Assembly (NCBI GenBank): GCA_964417895.1
Contig: CAYQJS010000010.1
Location: 1-64,000 of the forward strand
Length of the DNA stretch: 64,000 bases
Direction of reading: 5' to 3'
Source of the DNA: CAYQJS01 sp964417895
GTDB taxonomy: Bacteria > Chloroflexota > UBA6077 > SHYK01
Below the pieces are notes generated by a model that saw nothing but the letters and a program-made list of their open reading frames with translations, had not been told where the DNA came from and made no database searches. A program made the translations under genes and the position numbers. This document shows positions 33,908-42,789 of this stretch, piece by piece (position 1 is the stretch's first letter; the number at the start of each line of letters is the position of its first letter).

Positions 33908-34558
33908 TCAAGCAGCATCGGCACCGACCGCTGCGAGCAGCGCGCGCGCCGCTGCCGCCGGATCGGACGCGCGGAACAGCGCGCTCACGACGGCGACCGC
34001 CACGGCGCCTCGCTGGAGCACCTCCGGAGCACGCTGGACATTGATCCCGCCGATGCCCACGACCGGCAATGGCGAAGCCTGGCACGCCTGCTGGAGGAGC
34101 CCGAGACCCGCGAACTCGGCATCGGGCTTCGTGCCTGTGGTGAAGATTGCGCCGAACCCGACGTAGTCGGCTCCCGCCTTGGCGGCCGGTTCGAGCTCTG
34201 TCAGATACGAGGCCGACGCGCCGAGCACACGATCGGGACCCAGCATCGCCCGGGCTGCTCCGAGTGGAAGGTCGTCCTGCCCAAGGTGGGCGCCGTCCGC
34301 GCCCGCCGCCAGCGCGACATCCGGACGGTCGTTCACCACGATCAGGCCGCCCGCCCGGTGCACATGACGGACAAGCGCGCTGGCGAGCGCGACCCGTTCC
34401 CCGTCGTGTGAGGACTTGTCACGGTACTGGAAGACGCGGATGCCCGCCGCGAGCAGGGCACGCACGACTTTGACGAGACGAACACCATCCAGCGCGTCGT
34501 CCGTGACTGCGTACACGCGGGTCTCCCTGAGGAGCTCGATAAAGCGGTCGCGCGCCAC
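33908..34558 (-). CDS. thiE: Thiamine-phosphate synthase
   Basis: Joins HMP-PP and THZ-P. 216-aa TIM barrel with VFQYRDK, VVNDRPDVALAAGADGAHLG, FGAIFTTGTK and VVGIGGI. GTG 34558 follows GGGGGAA. It stands alone, with no other thi gene nearby, and no TPP riboswitch motif was found upstream. Confidence 0.93.
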   Translation of the reverse strand: MARDRFIELLRETRVYAVTDDALDGVRLVKVVRALLAAGIRVFQYRDKSSHDGERVALASALVRHVHRAGGLIVVNDRPDVALAAGADGAHLGQDDLPLGAARAMLGPDRVLGASASYLTELEPAAKAGADYVGFGAIFTTGTKPDAEFAGLGLLQQACQASPLPVVGIGGINVQRAPEVLQRGAVAVAVVSALFRASDPAAAARALLAAVGADAA

Positions 34559-34669
34559 CGTTCCCCCAGAATGGCTGCTACGTGCCCACGGATTTCATTC
34601 GTTGTACTCGAAATGCATCGGCGGCCGTGGTGAGAAGTAGGCCGGGGGCACACACCCCACACCTGTGTA

Positions 34670-34776
34670 CTAGCAGGCTGCTGAAAATCCCGCTCACCCT
34701 GAGCTTGTCGAAGGGCCCGATGTGGTTCGACAGGCTCACCACGAGCGGAACTCAACCTTTTTCAGCAGCCTGCTAG
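34670..34776. mobile_element. MITE-like palindromic element, 107 bp
   Basis: Perfect 18-bp terminal inverted repeats (CTAGCAGGCTGCTGAAAA at 34670-34687 and its reverse complement at 34759-34776). Inside is a second, imperfect palindrome: CCGCTCACCCTGAGCTTGTC... facing ...GACAGGCTCACCACGAGCGG, related to the repeat at 31561-31645. It has no coding capacity. It ends 21 bp before the start codon at 34798 and may alter that gene's leader. The rest of 34559-34669 holds nothing recognisable. Confidence 0.75.
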
Positions 34777-34797
34777 AATTCATGAGGAGGATGCGCG

Positions 34798-35985
34798 TTG
34801 AGACTCGACATCAGCGCCACGGCGGCTCGCGACCCCTGGCTGCGCATCCTCATCATCTTGGCGACCATCATCGCGGCCCTCTATCTCGGGCAGATGGTGT
34901 GGAGCCTGTTCGGCCACGTGGCGGACCTCGTCCTAGTCTTTGTGTTCGCCTGGATCATCTCCTTCGTCCTGGAACCGGTCGTAGCTGCGTTGCGGAGCCG
35001 CATCCCCAGGCTGCCGCGGAGCGCGGCGGTGGTCGCCGTCTACCTCACCCTTTTGCTCGTCCTCGGCGCCGGGGTAATGCTCCTCCTCCCCGCGCTGGCA
35101 GCGCAGAGCGCATTGGCTGCCGCGGAGTTGCCGTCCCTCACCGATCGCCTTGCCGGCTGGGGAATCTGGGCCGCGGCCCTGCTGGACCGAAATGGCCTCG
35201 TGCTCCCGAACGTCACCGACCAGTTAACGCGAGCCCTCGAGGCGGTGGGCGCCTTTCTGGTGGCCAACGCTTTGACCTTGGCCGTTGGCGTCGGCTCCGC
35301 TCTGGTCCAGGTGCTGCTGAGCATCATCCTCTCGCTCTATCTCATGCTGGACGGCGAGCGCATTGGGGGCTACCTTCGCCAGACTCTGCCGCCTCGGTAC
35401 CGTGATGACTTCGTTTATTTCGTCAGCAGCGTGTACGCGGCGTTCGGTGGATTTCTGCGCGGCCAGATCATCCAGGGCGTCGTCTTCGGGGCGGGCGTCG
35501 CGCTCATGATGCAGCTTATGGGGCTCCCGTTCGCTGCTCTGGCCAGCGTCATCGCCGGGATCGCCATCTTTATCCCGTTCTTCGGCGCCGTCCTCGGCGT
35601 GCTACCCCCCCTGCTGGTGGCCCTGGCGGCAGACCTGCCGCGCGCCCTCATCGTGCTCCTCGTTACCTCTCTGCTCAACTTTGTGGTTATCAATCTGGTG
35701 GCGCCGAAGGTCATGAGCCAGCAGATCGGACTCCACCCGATCGTCGTGTTGGCGGCCGTGCTCGTTGGCGCTCGCCTTGCGGGGCCATGGGGCGCGGTGT
35801 TCGGCGTGCCCGTGGCCGCGGTCATCGTGGCTATGGTCTCCTTCTATCAGCTCACGCACGCTGAACGCAAAGAGCGCGTACTCGAGGTGACCGGCGCGCC
35901 GGAGGCATCAGGGGCCGCTTCGGAAGGATCTGCCGCCGCCCAGGAGAACGGTGCTCCCGCCGAGCTTAGTTCGGTCCGGCCCTGA
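34798..35985 (+). CDS. AI-2E family permease
   Basis: 395-aa membrane protein with about seven to eight hydrophobic segments and the family's central LMLDGERIGGYLRQTLP and the GAVLGVLPPLLVALAADLP region. AI-2E proteins export small molecules or ions; the substrate is unknown. TTG 34798 is the best start: GAGGAGG lies 7 nt upstream and the nearby ATG 34791 is out of frame. The Ala/Ser/Glu-rich C-terminal ~35 residues are not conserved. Confidence 0.85.
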   Translation: MRLDISATAARDPWLRILIILATIIAALYLGQMVWSLFGHVADLVLVFVFAWIISFVLEPVVAALRSRIPRLPRSAAVVAVYLTLLLVLGAGVMLLLPALAAQSALAAAELPSLTDRLAGWGIWAAALLDRNGLVLPNVTDQLTRALEAVGAFLVANALTLAVGVGSALVQVLLSIILSLYLMLDGERIGGYLRQTLPPRYRDDFVYFVSSVYAAFGGFLRGQIIQGVVFGAGVALMMQLMGLPFAALASVIAGIAIFIPFFGAVLGVLPPLLVALAADLPRALIVLLVTSLLNFVVINLVAPKVMSQQIGLHPIVVLAAVLVGARLAGPWGAVFGVPVAAVIVAMVSFYQLTHAERKERVLEVTGAPEASGAASEGSAAAQENGAPAELSSVRP

Positions 35986-35993
35986 CTAGCGCC

Positions 35994-36054
35994 GTGATGC
36001 TGAGCCACAGGCGAAGCATCTCCCAGCAGGCCGTTCGCTTCGCTCAGGGCGATA
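35994..36054. repeat. REP-like palindrome (GATGCTGAGC...GCTCAGGGCGAT)
   Basis: About 60 bp, with outer arms GATGCTGAGC / GCTCAGGGCGAT and inner GGCGAAGCATCTCCC. A second copy, about 80% alike, lies at 43958-44018. Confidence 0.75.
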
Positions 36055-36115
36055 ACGTTCCGAGGCAGACGCCCGCGAATCCGTCGCCCTAATAGCGTAG
36101 GTAGAGGGGAATAAC

Positions 36116-36994
36116 GTGACGACGACGGTGCGCACGGCAGTGATACCCGCGGCCGGCCTGGGGACGCGCTTCCTGCCGGCGACGAAGGCGCTGCCCAAGG
36201 AGATGCTCCCCATCGTCGATAAGCCAGTCATCCAGTACATCGTCGAGGAAGCGGTCGCATCGGGCGTCGAGCACGTGGTCGTGATCACAGGCCAGGGTAA
36301 GCGAGCCATTGAGGACCACTTCGACAGCCACTTCGAGCTCGAGACGCGGCTCCAGGCGATGGGGCGCACGGAAGACCTCTCCATCGTGCGCAAGCCTGCG
36401 GGGCTCGCCCAGTTCACCTACGTGCGCCAGGGACAGCCGAAGGGAAACGGACATGCAGTGCTGTGTGCCCGAGCCGTCGTGGGCGACGAGCCGTTCGCCA
36501 TGATCTGGGGCGACGATATCGTCGACGCGCCAGTACCGTGCCTGCGGCAGATGATCGACGTGTACCAGCGGCACGGCGGAGCCGTGGCGGGCGTGATACG
36601 GGTTCCGGACGAGGAAGTGTCCAGATACGGCGTGATCGAGGCGGAGCCACTCGAGGAGCGCGTGTATCGGATTCGCGGGATCGTGGAGAAGCCGCCACTC
36701 GACAGCGCTCCCTCGAACCTGGCGACGGTCCACGCGTGGATTCTGCCGCCGCGGATTTTCGCGCTGCTGGCAGATACGCCCCCGGGGAAGGACGGCGAGA
36801 TATGGCTCGTGGACGCCGTCGTCCGCTTGCTCCACGAGCAGCCCGTGTACGCACTCGAGTTCGAAGGCCGGCGGTACGACGCGGGCAACAAGCTCGAGTT
36901 CCTCCAGGCGACCATCGACTTCGCGCTTCGTCGTCCGGACCTGGGCCCCGGCCTACTGCGCTATCTCAAGACGGTCGTGGCCGGCGAGACCTGA
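36116..36994 (+). CDS. galU: UTP-glucose-1-phosphate uridylyltransferase
   Basis: 292-aa nucleotidyltransferase making UDP-glucose. The N-terminal signature PAAGLGTRFLPATKALPKEM and later GIVEKP and YDAGNKLEFLQATI are present. GTG 36116 follows GAGGGG at a suitable distance. It probably supplies sugar donors for envelope glycans. Confidence 0.96.
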   Translation: MTTTVRTAVIPAAGLGTRFLPATKALPKEMLPIVDKPVIQYIVEEAVASGVEHVVVITGQGKRAIEDHFDSHFELETRLQAMGRTEDLSIVRKPAGLAQFTYVRQGQPKGNGHAVLCARAVVGDEPFAMIWGDDIVDAPVPCLRQMIDVYQRHGGAVAGVIRVPDEEVSRYGVIEAEPLEERVYRIRGIVEKPPLDSAPSNLATVHAWILPPRIFALLADTPPGKDGEIWLVDAVVRLLHEQPVYALEFEGRRYDAGNKLEFLQATIDFALRRPDLGPGLLRYLKTVVAGET

Positions 36995-37040
36995 CGGGCC
37001 GCCCTCGCCGTCGCCCGGAGCGATGCATGTGATCGTTCGG

Positions 37041-37541
37041 CTACGCTACCTCGGGGAGATCGTGCCTCTTCAATCCATAGAGCTGATCGCGCTCGACCAC
37101 CTGACGGAGTACCTCGTACGGCATCAGTAGCCACTGGCAACGTCCGGTGGGGCACCACTCACGCAACTGCTCGCGGATGTGCGGGAGTGGCATCGGCTGA
37201 TTAGCATTGGCCAGCAGGATACGGAACACCGCCTCCAGCATCGGCATCTCCGGCGCGATGAACCCGCCCTTTCTGGAGCAGCAACGAGTGATGACCAACA
37301 GTGGACGCGAGCCGTACCTGACGCGGCGCACCTCGTAGGTCACCCGGCCCGTCCTGCGGTCGGCCACGGGATAGCGCTCCTCCTCTTCCTCATCCAGGCG
37401 CGCCTGGCACTGCGGGCACATCCGTGCCTGGAGGATGTCGGTGAACGAGAGATCCCGGCTCTCGTACCACTCGCCATCGATGAAGTAGCGGTCCCGGTCC
37501 TCTGCCTCGACGGCGTTTGTCTCGTCTATCTCAATGTCCAA
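37041..37541 (-). CDS. Hypothetical Cys-rich protein, zinc-ribbon-like
   Basis: 166 aa, not recognised. Cys pairs at 42/45 (CPQC), 87/88 and 130/135 could bind zinc. The N-terminus is very acidic, the middle is strand-rich, and residues ~100-160 look like a helical winged-helix-type module (VFRILLANANQ..., LPHIREQLREWC). TTG 37541 has GGAGG 5 nt upstream. It follows ruvA by 17 bp in the same direction and may belong to the yebC-ruvC-ruvA operon. Confidence 0.7.
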   Translation of the reverse strand: MDIEIDETNAVEAEDRDRYFIDGEWYESRDLSFTDILQARMCPQCQARLDEEEEERYPVADRRTGRVTYEVRRVRYGSRPLLVITRCCSRKGGFIAPEMPMLEAVFRILLANANQPMPLPHIREQLREWCPTGRCQWLLMPYEVLRQVVERDQLYGLKRHDLPEVA

Positions 37542-37558
37542 ATCGCCTCCATTTCATT

Positions 37559-38134
37559 TCACTTGCGATCGGCCAGAAACGCGAGGCCCTGGCGAAGCAC
37601 CTCCTCGATGCTCTCCTGGCTAGGAATCCGCTCGGTGGCCCGGCGGGCTTCCGCCGGCGAGTACCCCATGCCCACGAGCGCCGCGACGGCTGCGCTGTGG
37701 CCATCGGCTGGCGGCTCGCCGAGGCCGACCATTTCGGGACCGATCTTCGTCTTCAGCTCAGCCACGATCCGGGCCGCCGCCCGCGTCCCCACGCCCGGCG
37801 ACCGTGCCAGGGTTTGAGCATCTTCGCTCGCGATAGCGCGGCAGATTGTTGTCGGCGCCAGGGCCGACAGCACCCCCAACGCCAGCTTCGGCCCCACACC
37901 GGAAACGCCCAACAGCAGCTCGAAGATTCCCAGCTCCTCGCCAGAGGCGAACCCATAGAGGGCGAGCAGGTCCTCACGTACGTGGAGGTGCGTGTGAAGC
38001 GTCACCTCATCCCCCGCGTTTAGCTGAAGGGCCAAGGGGGCCGGTACGGCGACGCGTACATCCAGGGGCCCGACGGACACCACGATCACTCCCGGCTCCG
38101 CGCGGCGCACCGTGCCCCGGATACCTGCGATCAT
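37559..38134 (-). CDS. ruvA: Holliday junction DNA helicase subunit RuvA
   Basis: 191-aa junction-binding protein with an OB-fold N-terminus (MIAGIRGTV), helix-hairpin-helix motifs (LLGVSGVGPKLALGVL; RSPGVGTRAAARIVAELK) and a C-terminal RuvB-interacting domain (AALVGMGYSPAEAR). It overlaps ruvC by 4 bp. ruvB is not in the window. Confidence 0.96.
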   Translation of the reverse strand: MIAGIRGTVRRAEPGVIVVSVGPLDVRVAVPAPLALQLNAGDEVTLHTHLHVREDLLALYGFASGEELGIFELLLGVSGVGPKLALGVLSALAPTTICRAIASEDAQTLARSPGVGTRAAARIVAELKTKIGPEMVGLGEPPADGHSAAVAALVGMGYSPAEARRATERIPSQESIEEVLRQGLAFLADRK

Positions 38135-38655
38135 CGAGCCCGGGCGAGGGACATCGCGACCACCCGATCGAGATGTGATCGCCGGGCGTGGCAGATCGCG
38201 ACGGCCAGAGCGTCGGCGGCATCGTCCGGCGCGGGTGCCTCGGGGAGGCCGAGCAGAAGCCGCACCATCTCTTGCATGGACCGCTTCTTCGCCGCGCCGA
38301 AACCCGCCACGACCTGCTTCACCTCGCTGGGCGCATACTCGGCGAACGCCGTGCCCTCATCCACAGCGGCAGCCAGCGCCACCCCTCGTGCCTGACCCAC
38401 AGCGACGGCGGTGCTCATGTTTCTCGAATAGAACAGCGCCTCGACCGCCACGTCCGTCACGGCGAAATGACCTTTCAGCGCGAGCACACCATCAAAGAGA
38501 GTCCGCAGCCTGGCGGGCGTCGGCTGCGCGGGCGATGTCGCAAGACACCCGTGAGCCAGGTGGTAGAGCGTGTCGCCTTGAACACCGACGACCCCGTAGC
38601 CAAGTCGAGCCAGGCCCGGATCGATCCCGAGAATGATGCGCGGCGCGACGCTCAC
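38131..38655 (-). CDS. ruvC: Crossover junction endodeoxyribonuclease RuvC
   Basis: 174-aa Holliday-junction resolvase. The acidic catalytic set is visible: Asp12 (GIDPG), Glu72 (VEALFYSRN) and the Asp pair in PDDAADALAVA (about 144-148). Its GTG start overlaps the yebC stop (GTGA). Confidence 0.96.
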   Translation of the reverse strand: MSVAPRIILGIDPGLARLGYGVVGVQGDTLYHLAHGCLATSPAQPTPARLRTLFDGVLALKGHFAVTDVAVEALFYSRNMSTAVAVGQARGVALAAAVDEGTAFAEYAPSEVKQVVAGFGAAKKRSMQEMVRLLLGLPEAPAPDDAADALAVAICHARRSHLDRVVAMSLARAR

Positions 38656-39404
38656 CGTTCGGCGTACTCGGCGACCGCAGCCTCTGAGATATCGAGGTTG
38701 GTGAAGACCTTCTGCACGTCGTCGAGGTCTTCGAACCGCTCCATCAAGCGGAGGGTCGAGCCCGCCTCGTTGGGGCCGAGCTCGATGACGGTCTTTGGGA
38801 CCATTGCGACCTCCGCCCCGACGACGTTCGCCCCAGTCTGGACCAGCGCAGAGCGCATAACCTCCAGGTCTCCGGGGGTCGTATAGACCTCCACCAGATC
38901 GCCATCGACTCGCACGTCCTCGGCTCCGGCGTCGATCGCCCGGAGCTCGATCTCATCGGGATCCTGACCGCCACTCTCGATGGTCAGCACGCCGCGCTGG
39001 TCGAAGAGCCAGGCGACGCAGCCCGCCTCGCCCAGGCTCCCACCACCCCGACTGAAGGCGTTGCGCACTTCAGCCACAGCACGTTTCCGATTGTCGGTCA
39101 GGACCTCCACGAGCAGCGCTGCGCCGCCCGGTCCATAGCCCTCGTACACGATCTGCTCAAGCGCGGCACCCTCGCCGCCTCCAGCCGCGCGTTTGATGGC
39201 CCGGTCGATTGTGTCGATAGGCATGTTGGCGGCACGCGCGCGGTCGATGGCTAAGCGAAGGCGTGGATTGCCATCCGGGCTGGGGCCGCCTTCCCGCACC
39301 GCCACCGCGAGCTCGCGCCCGAGCTTCGTGAACACCTGCCCGCGCTTCGCGTCCGCTGCACCCTTCGAGCGCTTGATCTGCGCCCACTTGGAGTGTCCTG
39401 ACAA
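38652..39404 (-). CDS. YebC/PmpR-family transcriptional regulator / translation-related protein
   Basis: 250 aa, standard length. SGHSKWAQIKRSKGAADAKRG opens the family; YEGYGPGGAALLVE and TDNRKRAVAEVRNAF follow. Usually found before ruvC-ruvA, as here. A small hairpin (GCTCGTGG...CCACGAGC, 39448-39473) precedes it. Confidence 0.95.
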   Translation of the reverse strand: MSGHSKWAQIKRSKGAADAKRGQVFTKLGRELAVAVREGGPSPDGNPRLRLAIDRARAANMPIDTIDRAIKRAAGGGEGAALEQIVYEGYGPGGAALLVEVLTDNRKRAVAEVRNAFSRGGGSLGEAGCVAWLFDQRGVLTIESGGQDPDEIELRAIDAGAEDVRVDGDLVEVYTTPGDLEVMRSALVQTGANVVGAEVAMVPKTVIELGPNEAGSTLRLMERFEDLDDVQKVFTNLDISEAAVAEYAER

Positions 39405-39488
39405 CTTCCGTCGTCCCCGGTTCTCAGCGTGTTGAGCGACGCCTGCTCGTGGTTCGCGCTCGCCACGAGCGGGTCGCCTGAGGCGATT

Positions 39489-40190
39489 CTACCACGGGAG
39501 CCGTGGCTGGGCTGTGCGCCGGGGGCGGAAGACCATGGCGATGATGAACCCAGCCACGAAGCCGCCGATGTGGGCCCAGAATGCCACGCCTGCCGTCTGC
39601 TGGGTCTCGATGTCGAGGGCCGCGAGGCCGGACACCAGCTGCGTGAGGAACCAGAACCCGATCAGCAAGAGCGCCGGGACCCTTGCCATCGTGATGAACG
39701 GCCCCAGGAATAAGAGCGTGCGGACGTGGGCGGAGGGGAACAGCACCAGATATGCTCCGAGCACACCGGCGATTGCGCCGCTGGCGCCGACGCTGGGAAT
39801 CGTCGACTCGGCGTTCACGAAGACGTGCGTAAGGCCCGCGGCGATACCGCAGAACAGGTAAAAAGCGGCGTAAGGGACGTGGCCGAACATGTCCTCAACG
39901 TTGTCCCCGAACACCCACAGGTAGATCATGTTGCTGGCAATGTGCAGAAAGCCACCATGGACGAACATAGCGGTGATGAGCGTGATGTACACGGGCCCCG
40001 GCGCTGCGGGGGGAAAATCCCGCCCGCTAAGAATCTCGGCGGGGATCGTGCCGACAGACTGCACGAACGTTGCCATGGCGCGGCTGCTCAGCCCCAGTTG
40101 ATAGATGAACACCGCGACGTTGGCGAGAAGGAACAGGACTGTAACGACAGGAAACCGATGCCGGCGCGGATCATCGCCGATGGGGATCAT
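39489..40190 (-). CDS. Rhomboid-family intramembrane serine protease
   Basis: 233 aa, about six to seven membrane helices. The catalytic Ser lies in GASGAIAGVLGA and the His in FWAHIGGFVAGF; HIASNMIYLWVFG marks the helix-2 region. Substrate unknown. Transcribed divergently from fusA2. Confidence 0.92.
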   Translation of the reverse strand: MIPIGDDPRRHRFPVVTVLFLLANVAVFIYQLGLSSRAMATFVQSVGTIPAEILSGRDFPPAAPGPVYITLITAMFVHGGFLHIASNMIYLWVFGDNVEDMFGHVPYAAFYLFCGIAAGLTHVFVNAESTIPSVGASGAIAGVLGAYLVLFPSAHVRTLLFLGPFITMARVPALLLIGFWFLTQLVSGLAALDIETQQTAGVAFWAHIGGFVAGFIIAMVFRPRRTAQPRLPW

Positions 40191-40220
40191 GGGCGCCTCA
40201 CGTCGGACCGCTGGGTGTGC

Positions 40221-40229
40221 GTTGCTATA
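40221..40229 (+). promoter_or_regulatory. Extended -10 promoter of the fusA2-type gene
   Basis: TGCTATAAT, a perfect TGN-TATAAT extended -10, about 96 bp before the start codon. No clear -35 box. Lies in the 134-bp divergent gap with the rhomboid gene. Confidence 0.55.
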
Positions 40230-40269
40230 ATCGTGAACCGGTCATCCCTCCGTCAAACAACATCTGGGA

Positions 40270-40306
40270 AGCAGAGGCATGAGGCGCCACGTCTCATGCC
40301 TCTGCT
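40270..40306 (+). promoter_or_regulatory. Perfect 14-bp hairpin in the 5' leader of the fusA2-type gene
   Basis: AGCAGAGGCATGAG (40270-40283), a 9-nt loop, then the exact reverse complement (40293-40306). It ends 18 nt before ATG 40325. No T-run follows, so it is not a terminator. It could be an operator, an mRNA-stability hairpin or a binding site for a translation repressor. Confidence 0.6.
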
Positions 40307-40324
40307 GAATGGGAAGGGCTCTCC

Positions 40325-42367
40325 ATGAGGAGTTATCCGCCGGATGCCATTCGTAATGTCGGCCTGTTCGGCCACGGTGGAGCGGGCAAGACCAGCCTCA
40401 CCGAGGCGCTGCTCTTCCACGCTGGGGCCGTAGCCCGCATGGGGCGCGTCGATGAGGGCTCAACCACCACCGACTACGACCCAGACGAAGTCAAGCGCGG
40501 GATGTCGGTGAGTGCGTCGCTCGCTCCGCTGGAGTGGCGTGACGCGAAGATCAATTGCATCGACGCGCCGGGCTATGCCGACTTTCTCGGCGAAGTCGTC
40601 CAGGCTATGCGGGTGGTCGATTGCGCCCTCATCGTCGTAGACGGTGTGGCCGGGGTACAGGTCGGCACCGACAGCGCCTGGCGCCACGCCGATGCGCAGG
40701 GGCTGCCCCGCATCGTCTTCGTCAACAAGTTGGAACGGGACAACGCCGACTTCGGGCGCGTCTTCGAGGCGCTGCGCAGTCGGCATGGGACAGGCGTGGT
40801 CGCTGGCACGCTGCCGGTCGGATCTGAAAGCGACTTCCGAGGGGTGCTCGACGTAGTGGCGCAGCGCGTGATCCTCGACGAGCACGGCGATGTGGAAACC
40901 GTACCGGCGGAGCTGGAATCCGAGATCGGCCGATACAGGGAGATGCTGGTCGAGTCGGTCGCGGAGCTGGATGATGACCTACTCACCAGGTATCTCGAGG
41001 AAGGCGATCTGTCCGAGGAGGAGATTCGTTCAGGCCTCCGGCGTGGGCTCGCCGAGGGCCGCATCATTCTGGTGCTGGCCGGGTCGGCGCTCCAGGCGCG
41101 GGGCATCCGCTCGCTCCTTGATGCCCTGGTGGACTTCGCGCCCGCCGCGTCGTCGGCGCACGTACGGGCGGAGACCAGCCCCGCCGTGCAGGGCACCGCG
41201 GCCCTCGTCTTCAAGACCGTCTCTGACCCGTTCATCGGCCGGCTGAGCTTCCTCCGCAGCTATTCCGGTGATGTGCGCTCCGATAGCCACCTCTGGAACA
41301 CAAGCAGCCAGAAGGAGGAGCGAATCGGGCAGGTCTTCTGCATGCGTGGGAAGCATCAGGAGCCAGTACCCGCCATCGGGCTGGGCGATATCGGGGTCGT
41401 TGCAAAGCTCAGCGACACCCGTACGGGCGACACGCTGACCCAGCGCGAACATCCTGTGGCGCTTGAACGCATCCGTTTCCCGCAGCCCCTCTACTCGGCG
41501 GCCGTCGAGCCGAAGGCAAAGACGGACCTGGAGAAGCTGAGCCCTTCGCTCACTCGAATGGTGGAGGAAGACCCCAGCCTGTCCGTGCACCGGGACAGTG
41601 CGACGGGGCAGACGATTCTCTCCGGTCTCGGAGAATCCCACCTGGAGATCGCCTGCGAGCGCATGCAGCGCAAGTTCGGAGTGAACGTAACCCTGGCCCC
41701 GCCCCGCGTGCCCTACCGTGAGACGATTCGCGGGTCAGCAAAGGCCGAGGGCCGCTACGTTCGCCAGACCGGCGGGCACGGGCAGTACGGCGTGTGCTGG
41801 ATCGAGGTTCAACCTCTGCCTCGGGGCGAAGGCTTCCAGTTCGTGGACCGAATCGTGGGCGGCGTCGTCTCCCACGGATATCGGCCGGCTGTCGAGAAGG
41901 GGATCCGTGAGGCTATGGAGGAGGGCGTCCTGGCTGGGTATCCTGTCGTCGATTTTCGCGCCACCCTCTACGACGGCAAGGAGCATCCGGTCGACTCGTC
42001 GGAGATGGCGTTTAAGATCGCCGGCTCAATAGCGTTCAAGAAGGCGGCTACAGATGCCGGCCTTGAGCTGCTCGAGCCGATCGCAGAGGTTGAGATCAGC
42101 GTACCGGACGACTTCACCGGCGACGTGATGGGCGACCTGAACACCAAACGAGCGCAGGTGCACGGCATGAACCCGGAGGCCGGCACGACGACGATCAGCG
42201 CCCACGTGCCGCAAGCGGAGATCCTGCGCTACGCCACGGACCTGCGGGCCCTCACCCAAGGCCGCGGCACATATAGCATGCGCTTCTCCCACTATCAGGA
42301 AGTGCCGGCCCACGTCGCCCAACAGCTCGTGGAGAAGCTCAAGGCCCAACGGGACAGCCATAGGTAG
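40325..42367 (+). CDS. Elongation factor G-like GTPase (EF-G paralogue, FusA2 type)
   Basis: 680-aa five-domain translational GTPase. P-loop GHGGAGKT (16-23). The G3 motif is DAPGY (80-84), with Tyr in place of the catalytic His of canonical DTPGH, as in the EF-G2 group. The G4 motif is NKLE (134-137) in place of NKxD. Domain IV/V run to the end without breaks. EF-G2 proteins bind ribosomes but often have weak or no translocase activity; the role here is unproven. Standalone, not in a str operon. An extended -10 promoter and a leader hairpin precede it. Confidence 0.88.
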   Translation: MRSYPPDAIRNVGLFGHGGAGKTSLTEALLFHAGAVARMGRVDEGSTTTDYDPDEVKRGMSVSASLAPLEWRDAKINCIDAPGYADFLGEVVQAMRVVDCALIVVDGVAGVQVGTDSAWRHADAQGLPRIVFVNKLERDNADFGRVFEALRSRHGTGVVAGTLPVGSESDFRGVLDVVAQRVILDEHGDVETVPAELESEIGRYREMLVESVAELDDDLLTRYLEEGDLSEEEIRSGLRRGLAEGRIILVLAGSALQARGIRSLLDALVDFAPAASSAHVRAETSPAVQGTAALVFKTVSDPFIGRLSFLRSYSGDVRSDSHLWNTSSQKEERIGQVFCMRGKHQEPVPAIGLGDIGVVAKLSDTRTGDTLTQREHPVALERIRFPQPLYSAAVEPKAKTDLEKLSPSLTRMVEEDPSLSVHRDSATGQTILSGLGESHLEIACERMQRKFGVNVTLAPPRVPYRETIRGSAKAEGRYVRQTGGHGQYGVCWIEVQPLPRGEGFQFVDRIVGGVVSHGYRPAVEKGIREAMEEGVLAGYPVVDFRATLYDGKEHPVDSSEMAFKIAGSIAFKKAATDAGLELLEPIAEVEISVPDDFTGDVMGDLNTKRAQVHGMNPEAGTTTISAHVPQAEILRYATDLRALTQGRGTYSMRFSHYQEVPAHVAQQLVEKLKAQRDSHR

Positions 42368-42440
42368 CACGCCGGGATTCTCAGGAGCATAGCGCCGAAG
42401 ATCCCGCCGGAAGCGATCATTCGTTCTGCTCAGGCCGACG

Positions 42441-42686
42441 CTACATCGCACCGCATGAGCACGCGCCGCCGCAGGCGCAGCCACCACCGCCTCCGCCGCC
42501 GTCCCAGGCGAAGTCGCCGAAGTCCGCGGCTTCGCCCGCGCGTCTGCCCCTGGCCACGAGCGACAGCGTGCGAAGGGCGCCCGCGTGCCCCGAGGGGCAG
42601 TCTACATTGTCCGCCGAGGCGCTCATCGGACGCAGCTTTTCGAACTTCGTGTCACACGTCTGGCAGTAGTACTCATAGACAGGCAT
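42441..42686 (-). CDS. FmdB-family zinc-ribbon protein
   Basis: 81-aa small regulatory-type protein. MPVYEYYCQTC opens the family, with CxxC at 8/11. The second pair is CPSGH (Cys30, His34) instead of the usual CPxC, so the fourth ligand may be His. The C-terminus is Gly/Cys-rich (GGCACGGACSCGAM). GGGAGG precedes the ATG. Convergent with fusA2, divergent from the amidohydrolase. Confidence 0.85.
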   Translation of the reverse strand: MPVYEYYCQTCDTKFEKLRPMSASADNVDCPSGHAGALRTLSLVARGRRAGEAADFGDFAWDGGGGGGGCACGGACSCGAM

Positions 42687-42789
42687 CGTGCCTCCCGGAA
42701 AAACGGACAGAGTCGCTCTTCCAATAGAATATCCGATGTCGCGCGGTAGGAACCCTTGGCCCAACCGTCGTTCGCCTGGAGGTCGCCGC

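Noticed and set aside
34559..34669. TPP riboswitch upstream of thiE
   Set aside because: The conserved CTGAGA and related thi-box motifs are missing in this segment.
39448..39473. Terminator hairpin before yebC
   Set aside because: The palindrome has no T-run on either strand and looks like a partial copy of the dispersed repeat.
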